Shown: positions 37,788-49,125, numbered from the stretch's first letter. The stretch is 64,000 nucleotides of DNA from Salmonella enterica subsp. enterica serovar Choleraesuis (GCA_022846635.1 AP025685.1:1798001-1862000); one strand, 5' to 3'. Numbers and translations are program-made. The notes: generated by a model from the letters alone, not told the origin.

Positions 37788-38593
37788 GGCCATTAGCCGA
37801 TTTTGAATTTAATCAGGCCCCGCTGTGTGAAGGCATGATTCTGGTTTCTCAAACCATTCGTGAAGATTTTCCGGTTGACGAAGTGCATCAGCAGCTGCAG
37901 CAGTTGCTGGCGCTGGCGCGTGAAGAAATTGCACCTTCCTGGGATCCTGAGCGCCAGCTCGAACGCCTGCTGGAACTGTTTTACCATTCGTGGGGGTTCC
38001 GCGATAGCGACGGCGTTTACCGCTTATCCGATGCGTTATGGCTGGATAAAGTGCTACAGGTGCGGCGCGGTAGCGCGGTGTCATTAGGCGCTATTTTACT
38101 GTGGCTGGCCGCTGAACTGGAAATCCCATTGCAGCCGGTTATTTTCCCGACTCAGCTAATCCTGCGCGTTGACTGGCTGGATGGTGAGATGTGGCTAATT
38201 AATCCGTTCAATGGCGAAACGCTGGATGAGCACACTTTGGATGTGTGGCTCAAGGGGAATGTCAGCCCCTCTACCGAGCTTTTCGATGAGGATCTTGATG
38301 AGTCCGATAATGCGGAGGTTATCCACAAACTGCTGGAGACCTTGAAATCTGCATTGATGGAAGAGCGGCAGATGGAACTGGCGCTGCGTGCCAGTGAAGC
38401 GCTGCTGCAATTTAATCCGGAAGACCCATACGAAATACGCGATCGTGGTCTTATCTACGCACAGATGGACTGCGAGCACGTCGCTTTAAGCGACCTGACC
38501 TATTTTATTGAACACTGTCCGGAAGATCCGATTAGCGACATGATTAAAGCGCAGATAACCGCAATCTCGCAGAAATCCATTACGCTGCATTAA
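37784..38593 (+). CDS. sirB1: SirB1 family protein (transglutaminase-like fold with TPR-like end)
   Basis: The 269-residue protein has the SirB1/transglutaminase-like N-terminal domain. A segment FYHSWGFRDSDGVYRLSDALWLDKVLQVRRGSAVSLGAIL is broken here into its landmarks WGFRD and RRGSAVSLGAI. A helical, TPR-like C-terminus follows from about 190 (LALRASEALLQFNPEDPYEIRDRG). No function is proven. It is the last gene before kdsA, 36 bases upstream. Confidence 0.88.
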   Translation: MRPLADFEFNQAPLCEGMILVSQTIREDFPVDEVHQQLQQLLALAREEIAPSWDPERQLERLLELFYHSWGFRDSDGVYRLSDALWLDKVLQVRRGSAVSLGAILLWLAAELEIPLQPVIFPTQLILRVDWLDGEMWLINPFNGETLDEHTLDVWLKGNVSPSTELFDEDLDESDNAEVIHKLLETLKSALMEERQMELALRASEALLQFNPEDPYEIRDRGLIYAQMDCEHVALSDLTYFIEHCPEDPISDMIKAQITAISQKSITLH

Positions 38594-38620
38594 TTTCCGA
38601 CAACGATTTACACTCTATAA

Positions 38621-39484
<864 letters not shown>

Positions 39485-39506
39485 TCTGTGGTAAATAGCA
39501 GATAGC

Positions 39507-39539
39507 AAAAAGGCCAGTCATTAATGACTGGCCTTTTTT
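39507..39539 (+). terminator. rho-independent terminator of kdsA
   Basis: The perfect stem aggccagtca / tgactggcct has loop ttaa and a T run. An A run on the other side lets it work for chaA on the minus strand too. The ldr/rdl toxin repeats found here in E. coli K-12 are absent. Confidence 0.9.
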
Positions 39540-39617
39540 GTCTTTAGTTTCCAGATTCGGGTATACCGAATGGGCTCTTCCTGTGCGCCATGGAAACATT
39601 CCCGCGGCGGCAAACCG

Positions 39618-40721
39618 TCAGGCAAATATTGTCATCAGATAGGCTACAAACAGCGCCAGATGCGCGCTACCGTTCAGTACATTGGTGCGCCCGGTAGAGA
39701 ACGATATCTGGCATAGCATCAGCGCCGACAGCATGACGACCATCTCTGGATAGCCCAGGCTAAATACCAGCTCGTTACCGGTCAGAATCGCGATAATGGT
39801 CACCGTTGGTACGGTGAGGGAAATGGTTGCCAGCACCGAACCAAAGAACAGATTCATCGCTCGCTGCACCTGATTATTCAACACCGCTTTCAGTGCGCCC
39901 AGGCCTTCCGGAGAGAGGATAAGCAGCGCGACCAGGAAGCCGGTGAAAGCGACAGGAGCATTCAGCTCGGTCAGCAGGCTTTCCAGTGGATTGGCGTTAA
40001 GCTTAGTTACCGCAATAACCGCGATCAGGTGGATTACCAGCCAGATCCCGTGCCACAGGCTGCTGTGGCTGGAAGGTTTACCGTGGTGCGGGTCGTCATC
40101 GTCGCCATCATCTTCATGCTCATAAACGAACAGGCTCTGGTGAGTCTTCGTCTGAATAAGCAGAAATACTCCGTACATCGCAGCAGAAATAGCCGCCGCC
40201 AGCAGTGCCTGCCCGGTGCTAAAATCGCCATCCGGCAGCGCCATTGGAAACACTAATACGATAACCGCCAGCGGGAAAATCGCCATCAGATACTGTTTGA
40301 TGCCATACAAATTGACGTGCTGAGTGGCAAACTTACGTCCGCCCAGCAGCAGAGCGAAACCGACCAGACCCCCGGTCACTATCATGATTATGGAGTAGAG
40401 CGTGTCGCGCATCAGGGTTGGTGCGGCATCGCCGGTGGCCATCAGCGCAGAAATCAGGCTGACTTCCAGAATAACGACTGACAGGCTCAAAATGAGCGAG
40501 CCGTAGGGTTCTCCCAGCCGGTGGGCCAGTACGTCAGCGTGGCGTACAACGCTGAAGGCGCTGGCGAGAATACCGATAAGTGCCAGAATATTAATACCAA
40601 CGATTGCCGGTAGCGCCGTAGTGCTGCCCCAAAATGTCAGCACTCCGAGCGCCAGTAACGGCAGGATAAGCGTAGTTTCCTTATGGCGGGTTTTAACCGC
40701 TTCCGGGTGGATTCCTGTCAT
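39618..40721 (-). CDS. chaA: sodium-potassium/proton and calcium/proton antiporter ChaA
   Basis: The 367-residue CaCA-family antiporter has about eleven membrane helices in two related halves with the conserved acidic residues (for example SLSVVILEVSLISA and LLILSPEGLGALKAVL). A His/Asp/Glu-rich cytoplasmic loop near residues 200-220 (HEDDGDDDDPHHGK) could sense cations. It exports Na+, K+ or Ca2+ under alkaline or salt stress. It is divergent from chaB. Confidence 0.95.
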   Translation of the reverse strand: MTGIHPEAVKTRHKETTLILPLLALGVLTFWGSTTALPAIVGINILALIGILASAFSVVRHADVLAHRLGEPYGSLILSLSVVILEVSLISALMATGDAAPTLMRDTLYSIIMIVTGGLVGFALLLGGRKFATQHVNLYGIKQYLMAIFPLAVIVLVFPMALPDGDFSTGQALLAAAISAAMYGVFLLIQTKTHQSLFVYEHEDDGDDDDPHHGKPSSHSSLWHGIWLVIHLIAVIAVTKLNANPLESLLTELNAPVAFTGFLVALLILSPEGLGALKAVLNNQVQRAMNLFFGSVLATISLTVPTVTIIAILTGNELVFSLGYPEMVVMLSALMLCQISFSTGRTNVLNGSAHLALFVAYLMTIFA

Positions 40722-40980
40722 AGGCTGTCTCCGTTTTGCCAGGTAGGTGAGGGCAGAATCAGAGCTGCCGCAATAGGGTTACCTTAACAGAAAGGTGAAA
40801 TATTTAACTAATTTTTACCGTTTTTTACTGATTTTACGGTGAAGTAATGACTTATGCTGATAATGGATTAATATCTATTATTATTCATAGGGTTATATTT
40901 CTATTTTTAAAAAATATATCACTAAAATCAGCCAAATATAGCGTGTAAGAAAATGTATCGTTTAGGAAAAGGAGTGTGAT

Positions 40981-41211
40981 ATGCCATATTCATCGCGAGA
41001 CGAACTTCCTGATTCTGTACAACATGTTTTGCCCAACCATGCTCAGGATATTTATAAAGAAGCCTTTAATAATGCCTGGCAAAAATATAAAGACCCCAAC
41101 GATCGCCGTGGTGATGATAGCCGCGAAGAAACAGCACATAAGGTAGCCTGGGCGGCTGTCAAACAAGTCTACCGCAAAGGTGATGATGATAAATGGCATA
41201 AGAAAAAATAA
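40981..41211 (+). CDS. chaB: ChaB, putative cation-transport regulator
   Basis: The 76-residue protein has the ChaB fold pattern: YSSRDELPDSVQHVLPNHAQDIYKEAFNNAW, a helical core ending in AHKVAWAAVKQVYRKGDD and a basic tail. It is thought to regulate ChaA, but direct evidence is slight. A GGAG site precedes the ATG. The 259-base chaA-chaB spacer is AT-rich and must carry both promoters. Confidence 0.92.
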   Translation: MPYSSRDELPDSVQHVLPNHAQDIYKEAFNNAWQKYKDPNDRRGDDSREETAHKVAWAAVKQVYRKGDDDKWHKKK

Positions 41212-41385
41212 TCATTGCGGTGAAAATCGGACAGCGATGCTCGCTATTTTTAGCGGCGGCGTAAAGCCGCAGCCAATGCCCTTGCCAGTCACCGGTCAAT
41301 TGCTTATTGTGCTCCACTGAGAGTGGGGTTGCGCCTGGACGCCAGCCTGTCAGATTACAACAGGACATGCGTTGGGAGCGGTCGA

Positions 41386-42060
41386 ATGCTGACACGTGAT
41401 TTTTTAATTTCCGCTGATTGCCATTCTGCACTTGGCGTTATTGAGGACAGACTTTACTGGACCGAAGAGCAGCGTGCCGCTTCTCTGGCTGCGACGCTGG
41501 CCCAGCGCCCGGCAGGAGAGGCGCTGTGGGTCTTTGGTTATGGTTCCCTGATGTGGAACCCGGCGATTGAATATGCCGAGCGGGCGACTGCTACGCTCGA
41601 GGGATGGCATCGGGCGTTTTGTCTGCATCTCACTGCCGGGCGCGGTACGCCGCGTAAACCTGGCCGCATGCTGGCGCTTTCTCAGGGTGGGGAAACCCAG
41701 GGCGTTGCCTATCGTCTTGACGAACAGACAATGAGCCATGAGCTCTGTTTGCTTTGGCGGCGGGAAATGATAACAGGGTGCTATATTCCCAGCTGGTGTG
41801 CGCTTACGTTAGAAGATGGCCGCCAGGTTCACGGGCTGGCCTTCGTGATGGACTCGCGCCACGCACTGTATAAGGCTGACTCCAGCCTGGATGTGGTCGC
41901 TCCGCTCATCGCCAGCGCCGGCGGCCCGCTCGGGTCCAATGCTGACTATCTCTATTCGCTGGAGAAAGAACTACGTAGCCTCGGTTTAGACGATCCTAAT
42001 CTGCATGGCTTTAGCCAGCGGGTAAGAGAGCTACAGCAGCTCAATTGCGTCGAGAAATAA
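41386..42060 (+). CDS. chaC: glutathione-specific gamma-glutamylcyclotransferase ChaC
   Basis: I start at the ATG at 41386 (224 residues) because MLTRDFLISADC aligns with the E. coli ChaC start; the longer frame to 41323 adds 21 unrelated residues. The gamma-glutamylcyclotransferase fold shows VFGYGSLMWNP near residue 50 and the catalytic Glu in REMITGCY near 130. The enzyme cleaves glutathione to 5-oxoproline and Cys-Gly. It lies 174 bases after chaB on the same strand. Confidence 0.93.
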   Translation: MLTRDFLISADCHSALGVIEDRLYWTEEQRAASLAATLAQRPAGEALWVFGYGSLMWNPAIEYAERATATLEGWHRAFCLHLTAGRGTPRKPGRMLALSQGGETQGVAYRLDEQTMSHELCLLWRREMITGCYIPSWCALTLEDGRQVHGLAFVMDSRHALYKADSSLDVVAPLIASAGGPLGSNADYLYSLEKELRSLGLDDPNLHGFSQRVRELQQLNCVEK

Positions 42061-42150
42061 GCGCTATCAGCTGCGGCATTCAAGCGCGAATCTCTGCGGC
42101 ATTTCCTGGCCGGTAACGTGGCGGGTGAGTCCCGTCACGTAGCCTCAGGT

Positions 42151-42504
42151 TTAAAAGGTTAAAACTTTGTCGGCCGCCAGCGTCCAACCTGCCAGTTCAA
42201 CTAGCGTGCCGATCTCCACGCCGTCGATAAGCGGCAGGGCGGTTATCCCGCGGCCATCAGTACAGGTCTTACACAGTTTTACTTCAATATCCTGAGCGGT
42301 CAGGATCTCCAGCATTTGCTGGATGTTATAGCCCTCAGCAGGCTTTTGGCCGCGCAGGCCCGCAGTTACCGCATCCGACATCAAAAATAATTTTAAATCA
42401 ATATTGCTGTCTTGCTCACGCAGGGCGATAGCCAGGCGCAGGCTGTTGAACAGGGATTCGCTGCCATAGGCGGCACCATTGGCGATGATTACGATTTTTT
42501 GCAT
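42151..42504 (-). CDS. ychN: DsrE/F-like protein YchN
   Basis: The 117-residue protein has the DsrE/YchN fold: KIVIIANGAAYGSESLFNSLRLAIAL start, and the cysteine pair in LCKTCTDGRGI near residue 80 typical of the family. The E. coli protein forms hexamers; a sulfur-transfer role is suspected but not shown. It stands alone, facing the chaC end. Confidence 0.93.
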   Translation of the reverse strand: MQKIVIIANGAAYGSESLFNSLRLAIALREQDSNIDLKLFLMSDAVTAGLRGQKPAEGYNIQQMLEILTAQDIEVKLCKTCTDGRGITALPLIDGVEIGTLVELAGWTLAADKVLTF

Positions 42505-42660
42505 GACTACTCCTTGTCCGGCAGTTCATACCGGGATATCGAAAATATCGGCATATCACCGACTTAAGATAGGAAACTATGCTACCGCGAAGGGAATACG
42601 GTAGCCAGACAGATAATAACCGTAAGTTCAGTTTCAACCACGGTAGCAAGAAGACTCTAT

Positions 42661-43215
42661 TTAATGACCGAAACGACCAATGATGCTGGTGGCAGCCAGA
42701 GCATGTCCTTTCAGGCGTTTCAGCAGGGCATCCCTGTCCATTCCAGGCGGTAATTGCGTGGTTAAATCGGTCGCAATTAGCGTAAATATGTAGTGGTGTG
42801 CGCCCTGGCCGACCGGCGGGCAGGGGCCGTGATATACCATGGTTCCTGAGCTATTTTTACCGCCGGTAAAACCCTTGCCATCACGTAAAGCATTGGCGCT
42901 GAAACCGGTGATATCGCCGGGTATGTTATAAGCCACCAGATGGCTCACCCCTAAACCTTTAGCGCCCTCAGGATCGAACATGAGCAGGGCGAAGCTTTGC
43001 GTTTTTGCCGGCGCATTGCTCCAAATTAGGACAGGTGAATCGTTTGAGCCGACGCAATTGGGATTAGCCTCTGATTTTCCGGCGAATCTTACGTTCATGA
43101 TCGAATTATCAGTGAAATCCGGTGACTGTAAGATAAAAATCTCGTTATCCTTAGCAATAGCCTGAGAAATCATAAGACTAAAAAACAGGCTAAAAAACCA
43201 TTGGGTAGAATTCAT
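42661..43215 (-). CDS. secreted YbhB/YbcL-type phosphatidylethanolamine-binding protein
   Basis: I start at 43215 (MNSTQWFF), where a GAGG lies eight bases upstream, giving 184 residues; longer frames begin at 43221 and 43254. An N-terminal signal peptide (about 1-22, ending SQAIAKD) is followed by a PEBP domain. Landmarks are LIWSNAPAKTQSFALLMFDPEG, VSHLVAYNIPG and MVYHGPCPPVGQGAHHYIFTL. Proteins of this kind are periplasmic; YbcL of uropathogenic E. coli affects neutrophil migration. It is absent at this site in E. coli, so it is a local insertion. Confidence 0.88.
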   Translation of the reverse strand: MNSTQWFFSLFFSLMISQAIAKDNEIFILQSPDFTDNSIMNVRFAGKSEANPNCVGSNDSPVLIWSNAPAKTQSFALLMFDPEGAKGLGVSHLVAYNIPGDITGFSANALRDGKGFTGGKNSSGTMVYHGPCPPVGQGAHHYIFTLIATDLTTQLPPGMDRDALLKRLKGHALAATSIIGRFGH

Positions 43216-43369
43216 TGCCATAACCTCGTCAGAAACATGAATGAAGTCTGGCACATTTCACCCGCCTGCGGGCTTGAATGTGCCGCTGGGAAATGGATGG
43301 AACAAGTCATATGTTATACTTGGAAAATTCAGGAAACCGGAGACACTTTTTTCATCGTAACAGGATGAT

Positions 43370-44782
43370 ATGTCGTTAACTGAAATAAAATTTTGTGCTG
43401 TTAGCTTGATTTTACTGGCTATAAATTTCCCAGCGCTCGCCGCGACTGATTTTATACAGCAGGCGAAAAATCCCTTCGATAGCAATGGCGACCAGCTACC
43501 GGATCTCGGCCTTGCCCCTGAGTCTGATGCCGGAGAGAAACGGCTGGCTGAAATGGCCAAGTCCTTTGGCGAAGCCAGCATGGTGGATAACGGCCTCGGT
43601 GCCAGCGATCAGTTCCGTCAGTTTGCCTTTTCCCATTTACGTGACTATTTCACCGGGCGTGTTACTAGCGAGGCGGAAGACCTGCTTTCTCCACTGGGCA
43701 ACGCCGCGCTAGATTTAAAGGTAAACAATGAAGGGCATTTTATCGGCTCCAGCGGATCGTTATTGACTCCCTGGCATGACACGCAGCGGTTATTGACATA
43801 TAGCGAGTTGGGTTTTGCCGTGAGCGATAGCGGTACGGTGGGTAACCTGGGGATAGGCCAGCGCTGGAATATGCCTCAGGGGTGGCTGCTGGGCTATAAC
43901 ACTTTCTATGACAATATGCTGGGCGATAGTCTCGACCGCATGGGCGTTGGAGCAGAGGCGTGGGGAGATTACCTGCGTTTTTCTGCTAATTATTACCAAC
44001 CGCTGCGTAGCTGGCGGCCCGAAAATGCCCCGACTGAGCAGCGGCTGGCGCGCGGTTATGATGTCACGGCCCGCGCCTGGCTGCCGTTTTATCGCTATCT
44101 GAGTACCAGCGTCAGCGTTGAACAGTATTTTGGTGACCGGGTGGATTTATTCGATAACGGCACCGGTTATCGTGACCCGGTGTCGCTCAAACTGGGGCTA
44201 AACTACACGCCGGTTCCACTGGTCACGCTGACTGCACAGCATCGCCAGGGAGAAAATGGCCTGACCCAGGAAAACCTCGGCATGCAGATTAATTACCGCT
44301 TTGGTGTTCCGATTGAGAAACAGCTTTCGGCAGCTGAAGTCGCTAAGACCAGTTCACTGCGCGGCAGCCGCTACGACCGCCCAGAACGTAACCGGGTACC
44401 GGTGATGGAGTATCGCCAGCGTAAAACGCTCAGCGTCTACCTGGCGACGCCTCCGTGGGATTTAACGCCGGGAGAAACTGTCAGCCTTAAATTACAGGTA
44501 AGATCGCGCGTTGGAGTGCGTCATCTGGTTTGGCAGGGGGATACTCATATCCTAAGCCTGACGCCGCCGGGCGATCCGCAGAGTACCGACGGATGGTCAG
44601 TAATTATTCCGAGCTGGGACAGTTCGCCGGAGGCTGTTAATAGCTGGCGTATTTCGGTGACGGTAGAGGATAACAACGGGCAGAAGGTGACCTCAAACTG
44701 GATAACGCTTAAGGCGGTGGCCCCGCTAGATAACTGGGATCCCGAGACCGACCGCCTGGCGCCGCTTAGTGACGGAAGTTAA
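43370..44782 (+). CDS. ychO: invasin-like outer-membrane beta-barrel protein YchO
   Basis: The 470-residue protein has a signal peptide (about 1-24), an inverse-autotransporter barrel domain (about 100-330, with [21 protein letters not shown] and the [14 protein letters not shown] end) and one C-terminal Ig-like extracellular domain (about 355-455). It matches YchO/YchP, an intimin/invasin relative of E. coli implicated in adhesion. It ends four bases into the narL end on the opposite strand, so the two genes converge tightly. Confidence 0.92.
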   Translation: MSLTEIKFCAVSLILLAINFPALAATDFIQQAKNPFDSNGDQLPDLGLAPESDAGEKRLAEMAKSFGEASMVDNGLGASDQFRQFAFSHLRDYFTGRVTSEAEDLLSPLGNAALDLKVNNEGHFIGSSGSLLTPWHDTQRLLTYSELGFAVSDSGTVGNLGIGQRWNMPQGWLLGYNTFYDNMLGDSLDRMGVGAEAWGDYLRFSANYYQPLRSWRPENAPTEQRLARGYDVTARAWLPFYRYLSTSVSVEQYFGDRVDLFDNGTGYRDPVSLKLGLNYTPVPLVTLTAQHRQGENGLTQENLGMQINYRFGVPIEKQLSAAEVAKTSSLRGSRYDRPERNRVPVMEYRQRKTLSVYLATPPWDLTPGETVSLKLQVRSRVGVRHLVWQGDTHILSLTPPGDPQSTDGWSVIIPSWDSSPEAVNSWRISVTVEDNNGQKVTSNWITLKAVAPLDNWDPETDRLAPLSDGS

Positions 44783-45429
44783 AACACGCGGTCCTGGTGT
44801 ACCCAGACCGCCGCTTCGACCCGCGACTTCAGCTTCATCTTTTTGAGCAGATGTTTCACATGGACCTTAACCGTGCTTTCGGTAATATCGAGACGGCGGG
44901 CAATCATCTTGTTCGGCAGCCCCTGGGCGATGAGTTTTAAAATATCGCGCTCACGAGGGGTGAGCTGATTAACATCGCGGTCGGAGCCAGCGCGGTTGGC
45001 GCGCAGGCTGGCGGCCAAAACCGGGGTTAACGTTTCGGTCAGGACCATTTCACCGGCTGCTGCCTGGTGTAGGGCTTTCAGCAGATCTTCTGGCTCCATA
45101 TCTTTCAGCAGATAACCATCTGCACCGCGTTTCAGAGCGCTAACGACATCTTCTTCATGATTGGAAACGCTAAATACTACGATACGTCCGGATAGCGCTT
45201 TTTCCCGAAGACGGTCGAGCGTTTCCAGGCCATTAATCCCAGGCATATTGAGATCCAACAGAATAAGGTCAGGATCCAGCTCTTCGGCCATGATAACCCC
45301 GGTCTCACCGTTTCCGGCCTCACCGACCACGGTAATATCCGGGGCCATACTGATGAGTTGCTTAACGCCGGTGCGCAGCATCGGATGATCATCTATCAGT
45401 AAGATCGTCGCCGCTTCTTGATGACTCAT
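44779..45429 (-). CDS. narL: nitrate/nitrite response regulator NarL
   Basis: The 216-residue protein has a receiver domain with phosphoacceptor Asp59 ([10 protein letters not shown]) and a C-terminal LuxR-type helix-turn-helix ([35 protein letters not shown]). Phosphorylated by NarX, it activates narG and narK and represses alternative anaerobic respirations by binding TACYNMT heptamers. Its start lies 41 bases before the narX stop, a longer overlap than the few bases I recall for E. coli. Confidence 0.97.
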   Translation of the reverse strand: MSHQEAATILLIDDHPMLRTGVKQLISMAPDITVVGEAGNGETGVIMAEELDPDLILLDLNMPGINGLETLDRLREKALSGRIVVFSVSNHEEDVVSALKRGADGYLLKDMEPEDLLKALHQAAAGEMVLTETLTPVLAASLRANRAGSDRDVNQLTPRERDILKLIAQGLPNKMIARRLDITESTVKVHVKHLLKKMKLKSRVEAAVWVHQDRVF

Positions 45430-47182
45430 TGTTTTCTCCTGTAATACGACTCAGAGGCTGCTGGTCGGGAATGAAATTTATTATAACTTCGGTACCGCCT
45501 CCGGGGCGGGCGTTGATATTGAAGTCGCCGCGCAGACTTTGGGTGCGGTCACGCATAATCACTAACCCGTAGTGATTGTTGCGTTCTGCACCATCGAATC
45601 CACGGCCATTATCCCAGATACAGACTCTGATGTGCTGATTAATTTGTGACACTGTCACGCCAGCCTGGCTACAGGCTGCATGTTTGTAACTATTATTTAG
45701 GGCTTCGCGTACCACCTGCACCACGTGAATGGCCTGGTGGGAAGGTACCCGGCGCGGCGGCAAATGGTAATCGAGCAGTACCGGCACGCCCATTTTTTCA
45801 CTGAACTCCTGACAACTGCTTTCCAGAGCAGGTCGCAGTCCTGGCTCAGTCAGTTTTAGGCGGAAAGTCGTCAGTAACTCGCGAAGCTGACGCCAGGAGG
45901 TATTAATCTGTTCGCGAATTTGACCGAGCAGCGCTTTGCTGGCTTCCGGCAGTCCGCTATCCTGCATTTGCAGGCAACTGACTTGCATTTTCATACATGA
46001 CAATGATTGGGCGATGGAATCATGCAGCTCCCGGGCAATAGTGGCGCGTTCTTCCATTACCATTAACTGTTGCTGACGCTCGGTTTGGCGTTCCTGAACC
46101 AGTGTCGAGGTAATCTGCTCCATCAGGGTATCGACAACCTGTTGTTGGTCCTGGGTCAGGATGGCATCTGCTGGCATCAGCGCCAGCACCAGTCCGTATT
46201 GACGATCACCATCTACCAGCCGCCACTTCAAAGTTCGGTAGCCATTGTTGAGCGTAGACTCATCAGAGTCGCGACTGAGCGTCAGTTCCGGATAGCGCTC
46301 CTCGTCTTCGGTTTCATAAACACGCAGCGTCATGGCATGCAAGGCGGTGAACTGCTCCAGCTCATTGAATATGGGCGCAATACGTTCAGCGATAGGCAAG
46401 GTCAAATGCAGGCGGCGGCTGGCTTCGTAGAGAAAACGCAGCATTTCATTTTTTAATGCCAGGCGCGCCGTTTTCTCAGCCACATGCTGTTCCAGCACCG
46501 CATAACTCGTTGCCAGTTCCCCGGACATACTGTTAAACGCCTGGCTCAGGGTGGCCATTTCATCGTGTCCTCGCAGACAGACGCGCTGGCTAAAATCGCG
46601 CTGGCCAACCGCATGCGCCATTCCCAGTAACTGTCGCCAGGGATTCAGTAGCCGCCTGCGTAACCAGACGATGGTGAATATCAGTATCAAGACCATCAGT
46701 GTGGCGAGTACTTTTTGCAGCAATACCATACGCTGAATGCTGAGTTCCGTTGCGTGGTCGAAGGCACTGACCAGGCGGTCTATCTGCCCGACAAATAATC
46801 CTATCTCATTGCGAACCTGATCCTGATGCCTGGCATCCAGCAGGCTAGGGCGCAGCGACTGTTGCCAGTACATCCGCAGCTCATGCAGATCGTTGACTCG
46901 CTTATCCCGCTCTGCGGCCTTTAGCAGTTCATCGCTGGATAAGTTTTCTTCCATCGCTGCTATCAAAGAGTGATCCGCTTTGCTGAGCGGCACCTCAGCC
47001 AGCAGGCGATAGCTTTGCATTCGCAGCGATCCGGCGATATTAATAGCGTGAGCGCTGCCCTGAATGCCTTGCGCTAGCCATCCGGCCAGCCCCATCCCCG
47101 CAAGGCCAGACAGCGCCAGGAGCAGGACGATTAAAACCAGCTGATTAGCAAGCGTAAGCGGTGTGAGCAAGCGTCTGAACAT
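45389..47182 (-). CDS. narX: nitrate/nitrite sensor histidine kinase NarX
   Basis: The ATG at 47182 gives 597 residues, in line with E. coli; the longer frame to 47284 runs through the control region. Two membrane helices (about 15-37, 150-175) flank the periplasmic nitrate sensor with the P-box [20 protein letters not shown] region, signalling helix and central module lead to the H-box with His387 ([18 protein letters not shown]) and the ATPase domain ([15 protein letters not shown]). The cysteine cluster that I recall in the central module of E. coli NarX is missing, and the His lies about 12 residues earlier. Confidence 0.95.
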   Translation of the reverse strand: MFRRLLTPLTLANQLVLIVLLLALSGLAGMGLAGWLAQGIQGSAHAINIAGSLRMQSYRLLAEVPLSKADHSLIAAMEENLSSDELLKAAERDKRVNDLHELRMYWQQSLRPSLLDARHQDQVRNEIGLFVGQIDRLVSAFDHATELSIQRMVLLQKVLATLMVLILIFTIVWLRRRLLNPWRQLLGMAHAVGQRDFSQRVCLRGHDEMATLSQAFNSMSGELATSYAVLEQHVAEKTARLALKNEMLRFLYEASRRLHLTLPIAERIAPIFNELEQFTALHAMTLRVYETEDEERYPELTLSRDSDESTLNNGYRTLKWRLVDGDRQYGLVLALMPADAILTQDQQQVVDTLMEQITSTLVQERQTERQQQLMVMEERATIARELHDSIAQSLSCMKMQVSCLQMQDSGLPEASKALLGQIREQINTSWRQLRELLTTFRLKLTEPGLRPALESSCQEFSEKMGVPVLLDYHLPPRRVPSHQAIHVVQVVREALNNSYKHAACSQAGVTVSQINQHIRVCIWDNGRGFDGAERNNHYGLVIMRDRTQSLRGDFNINARPGGGTEVIINFIPDQQPLSRITGENNESSRSGDDLTDR

Positions 47183-47245
47183 AGCGGATGTAACTCCGGC
47201 CAATCGAATTAGAGGGTAAGTTATTTTCCGGTAAGCGGTGGAGTA

Positions 47246-47368
47246 TACCCATACCAATAAAGTATTACCCCCAAATATCCACATGATAGGATTTGTTTAA
47301 CTTTATCCCCATGAGGGCAGAATTCACCCTACTGCATAAGGGGGTAATGGGTAATGCAATCTACCCAT
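47246..47368. promoter_or_regulatory. NarL-type heptamers in the narX-narK spacer
   Basis: Matches to TACYNMT lie at 47246-47252 (TACCCAT), 47252-47258 (TACCAAT), 47362-47368 (TACCCAT) and, on the minus strand, 47347-47353. They cluster in the 307-base divergent spacer, as expected for nitrate control of narK and narX. The match is by eye only. Confidence 0.6.
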
Positions 47369-47414
47369 CTATGAGTAAGCCGAAAATTTAATCAATTATC
47401 ACGATGCATTGCCA

Positions 47415-47457
47415 TTGATTTACATCAACTTACCTGCGGCTGGCTCCACACTAATGT
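47415..47457 (+). promoter_or_regulatory. FNR box and -10 element of the narK promoter
   Basis: TTGATTTACATCAA at 47415-47428 is a perfect FNR consensus. A TAATGT at 47452-47457 fits a -10 with the FNR centre near -41.5 and a start point near 47464, the layout of E. coli narK. Oxygen limitation should therefore switch narK on. Confidence 0.85.
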
Positions 47458-47489
47458 GGCGTCATCCTTTTTTACATTTTGGGGTAGTT

Positions 47490-48881
47490 ATGACTCAGTC
47501 TTCTGTACCAGCGCGCAAGCAGGAAGCGCTTATTACTGAATGGCATCCGGAAGATACGGCATTCTGGCAACAGAAAGGGCATCGCATTGCCAGCCGCAAC
47601 CTCTGGATTTCCGTTCCTTGCCTGTTACTCGCCTTCTGCGTTTGGATGTTGTTCAGCGCGGTGGCGGTTAATTTAAATAAAGTTGGTTTTAACTTCTCCA
47701 CCGATCAGCTGTTTATGCTGACAGCACTGCCCGCCGTTTCCGGGGCGCTGCTGCGGGTACCTTACTCATTTATGGTGCCAATTCTCGGCGGACGTCGCTG
47801 GACTGCACTGAGTACTGGTATTCTGATTATTCCTTGCCTGTGGCTGGGTTTTGCCGTTCAGGATCCGAAAACTCCATACAGTGTTTTCGTCATTATCTCT
47901 TTGCTGTGCGGCTTTGCTGGCGCTAACTTTGCCTCCAGCATGGCGAATATCAGCTTCTTCTTCCCGAAAGAGAAACAGGGCGGCGCGTTGGGCATCAACG
48001 GCGGTCTTGGCAACATGGGCGTAAGCGTAATGCAGCTGGTGGCGCCTTTTGCTGTCTCTGTTTCCATGTTCGCTATGTTTGGCGGCACCGGGTTCCAGCT
48101 CAGCGATGGCAGCATGCTGTTCCTTGAGAATGCGGCCTGGGTTTGGGTATTGCCACTGGCTATATTCACGCTGGCAGCGTGGTTCGGTATGAACGACCTT
48201 GCCACTTCAAAAGCCTCTTTGCGCGAGCAGTTGCCGGTGCTTAAACGCGGCCATCTGTGGATCCTTAGCCTGCTTTATCTGGCAACCTTTGGCTCTTTTA
48301 TCGGTTTTTCCGCCGGGTTTGCCATGCTGTCGAAGACACAGTTCCCAGATATCAACGTCATGCACTTTGCGTTCTTTGGGCCGTTCGTCGGTGCGCTGGC
48401 GCGCTCGATTGGGGGGGCTATCTCTGACCGCCTGGGCGGTATTCGGGTAACGCTGGTGAACTTCATCCTGATGGCGGTATTTAGTGCGCTGCTGTTTATG
48501 ACTCTGCCGGCGGCGGGTCAGAGTGGTAACTTCATTGCGTTCTTTGGCGTATTCCTGATGCTGTTCCTGACCGCAGGTCTCGGCAGTGGTTCTACTTTCC
48601 AGATGATTGCGGTGATTTTCCGTAAGCTCACCATGGATAAAGTGAAAGCCGCAGGCGGTAGTGATGAAGATGCAATGCGTGAAGCTGCCACCGATACCGC
48701 AGCTGCGCTGGGCTTTATTTCCGCTATCGGCGCTATTGGCGGCTTCTTTATCCCGAAAGCGTTTGGTACTTCACTGGAAATGACCGGCTCCCCGGCGGGT
48801 GCGATGAAGGTATTCCTGGTGTTCTACATCGTTTGTGTGGCGGTGACCTGGCTGGTATACGGACGTAAATCGTCTCGTTAA
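47490..48881 (+). CDS. narK: nitrate/nitrite antiporter NarK
   Basis: The ATG at 47490 (GGGG site upstream) gives 463 residues, the E. coli length; a longer frame to 47409 would run through the FNR box and promoter. NarK is a twelve-helix major-facilitator protein. Nitrate signature motifs are GFAGANFASSMANISFFFPKEK in its parts GANFASSMANISF and GALGINGGLGN, and AALGFISAIGAIGGF in the second half. It imports nitrate in exchange for nitrite for NarGHI. It is divergent from narX and ends at a terminator before narG. Confidence 0.97.
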   Translation: MTQSSVPARKQEALITEWHPEDTAFWQQKGHRIASRNLWISVPCLLLAFCVWMLFSAVAVNLNKVGFNFSTDQLFMLTALPAVSGALLRVPYSFMVPILGGRRWTALSTGILIIPCLWLGFAVQDPKTPYSVFVIISLLCGFAGANFASSMANISFFFPKEKQGGALGINGGLGNMGVSVMQLVAPFAVSVSMFAMFGGTGFQLSDGSMLFLENAAWVWVLPLAIFTLAAWFGMNDLATSKASLREQLPVLKRGHLWILSLLYLATFGSFIGFSAGFAMLSKTQFPDINVMHFAFFGPFVGALARSIGGAISDRLGGIRVTLVNFILMAVFSALLFMTLPAAGQSGNFIAFFGVFLMLFLTAGLGSGSTFQMIAVIFRKLTMDKVKAAGGSDEDAMREAATDTAAALGFISAIGAIGGFFIPKAFGTSLEMTGSPAGAMKVFLVFYIVCVAVTWLVYGRKSSR

Positions 48882-48903
48882 TCCCCGCTAAAGGTGAAAA
48901 TAG

Positions 48904-48931
48904 AGCGTGGCCAGTGGGTCACGCTTTTTTA
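48904..48931 (+). terminator. rho-independent terminator of narK
   Basis: A stem agcgtggcc / ggtcacgct is followed by six T. It separates narK from the narG control region. Confidence 0.8.
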
Positions 48932-49125
48932 TTGCCTGAAATAGTTACAACATACTTTTAATGTTTTAACACTTTGAGCCCATGGATTTGACCAGATATT
49001 AGTAAGTTAGCCATTTGTAAAACCTTTATACTCCCAAAGAACTTAAGCCTGTCTCTTAGTGCGAAAAGTGGGCAGTGCATCTAAATAAAACATTGTAATT
49101 CAATATGTTAATCGCGAGATTATAA

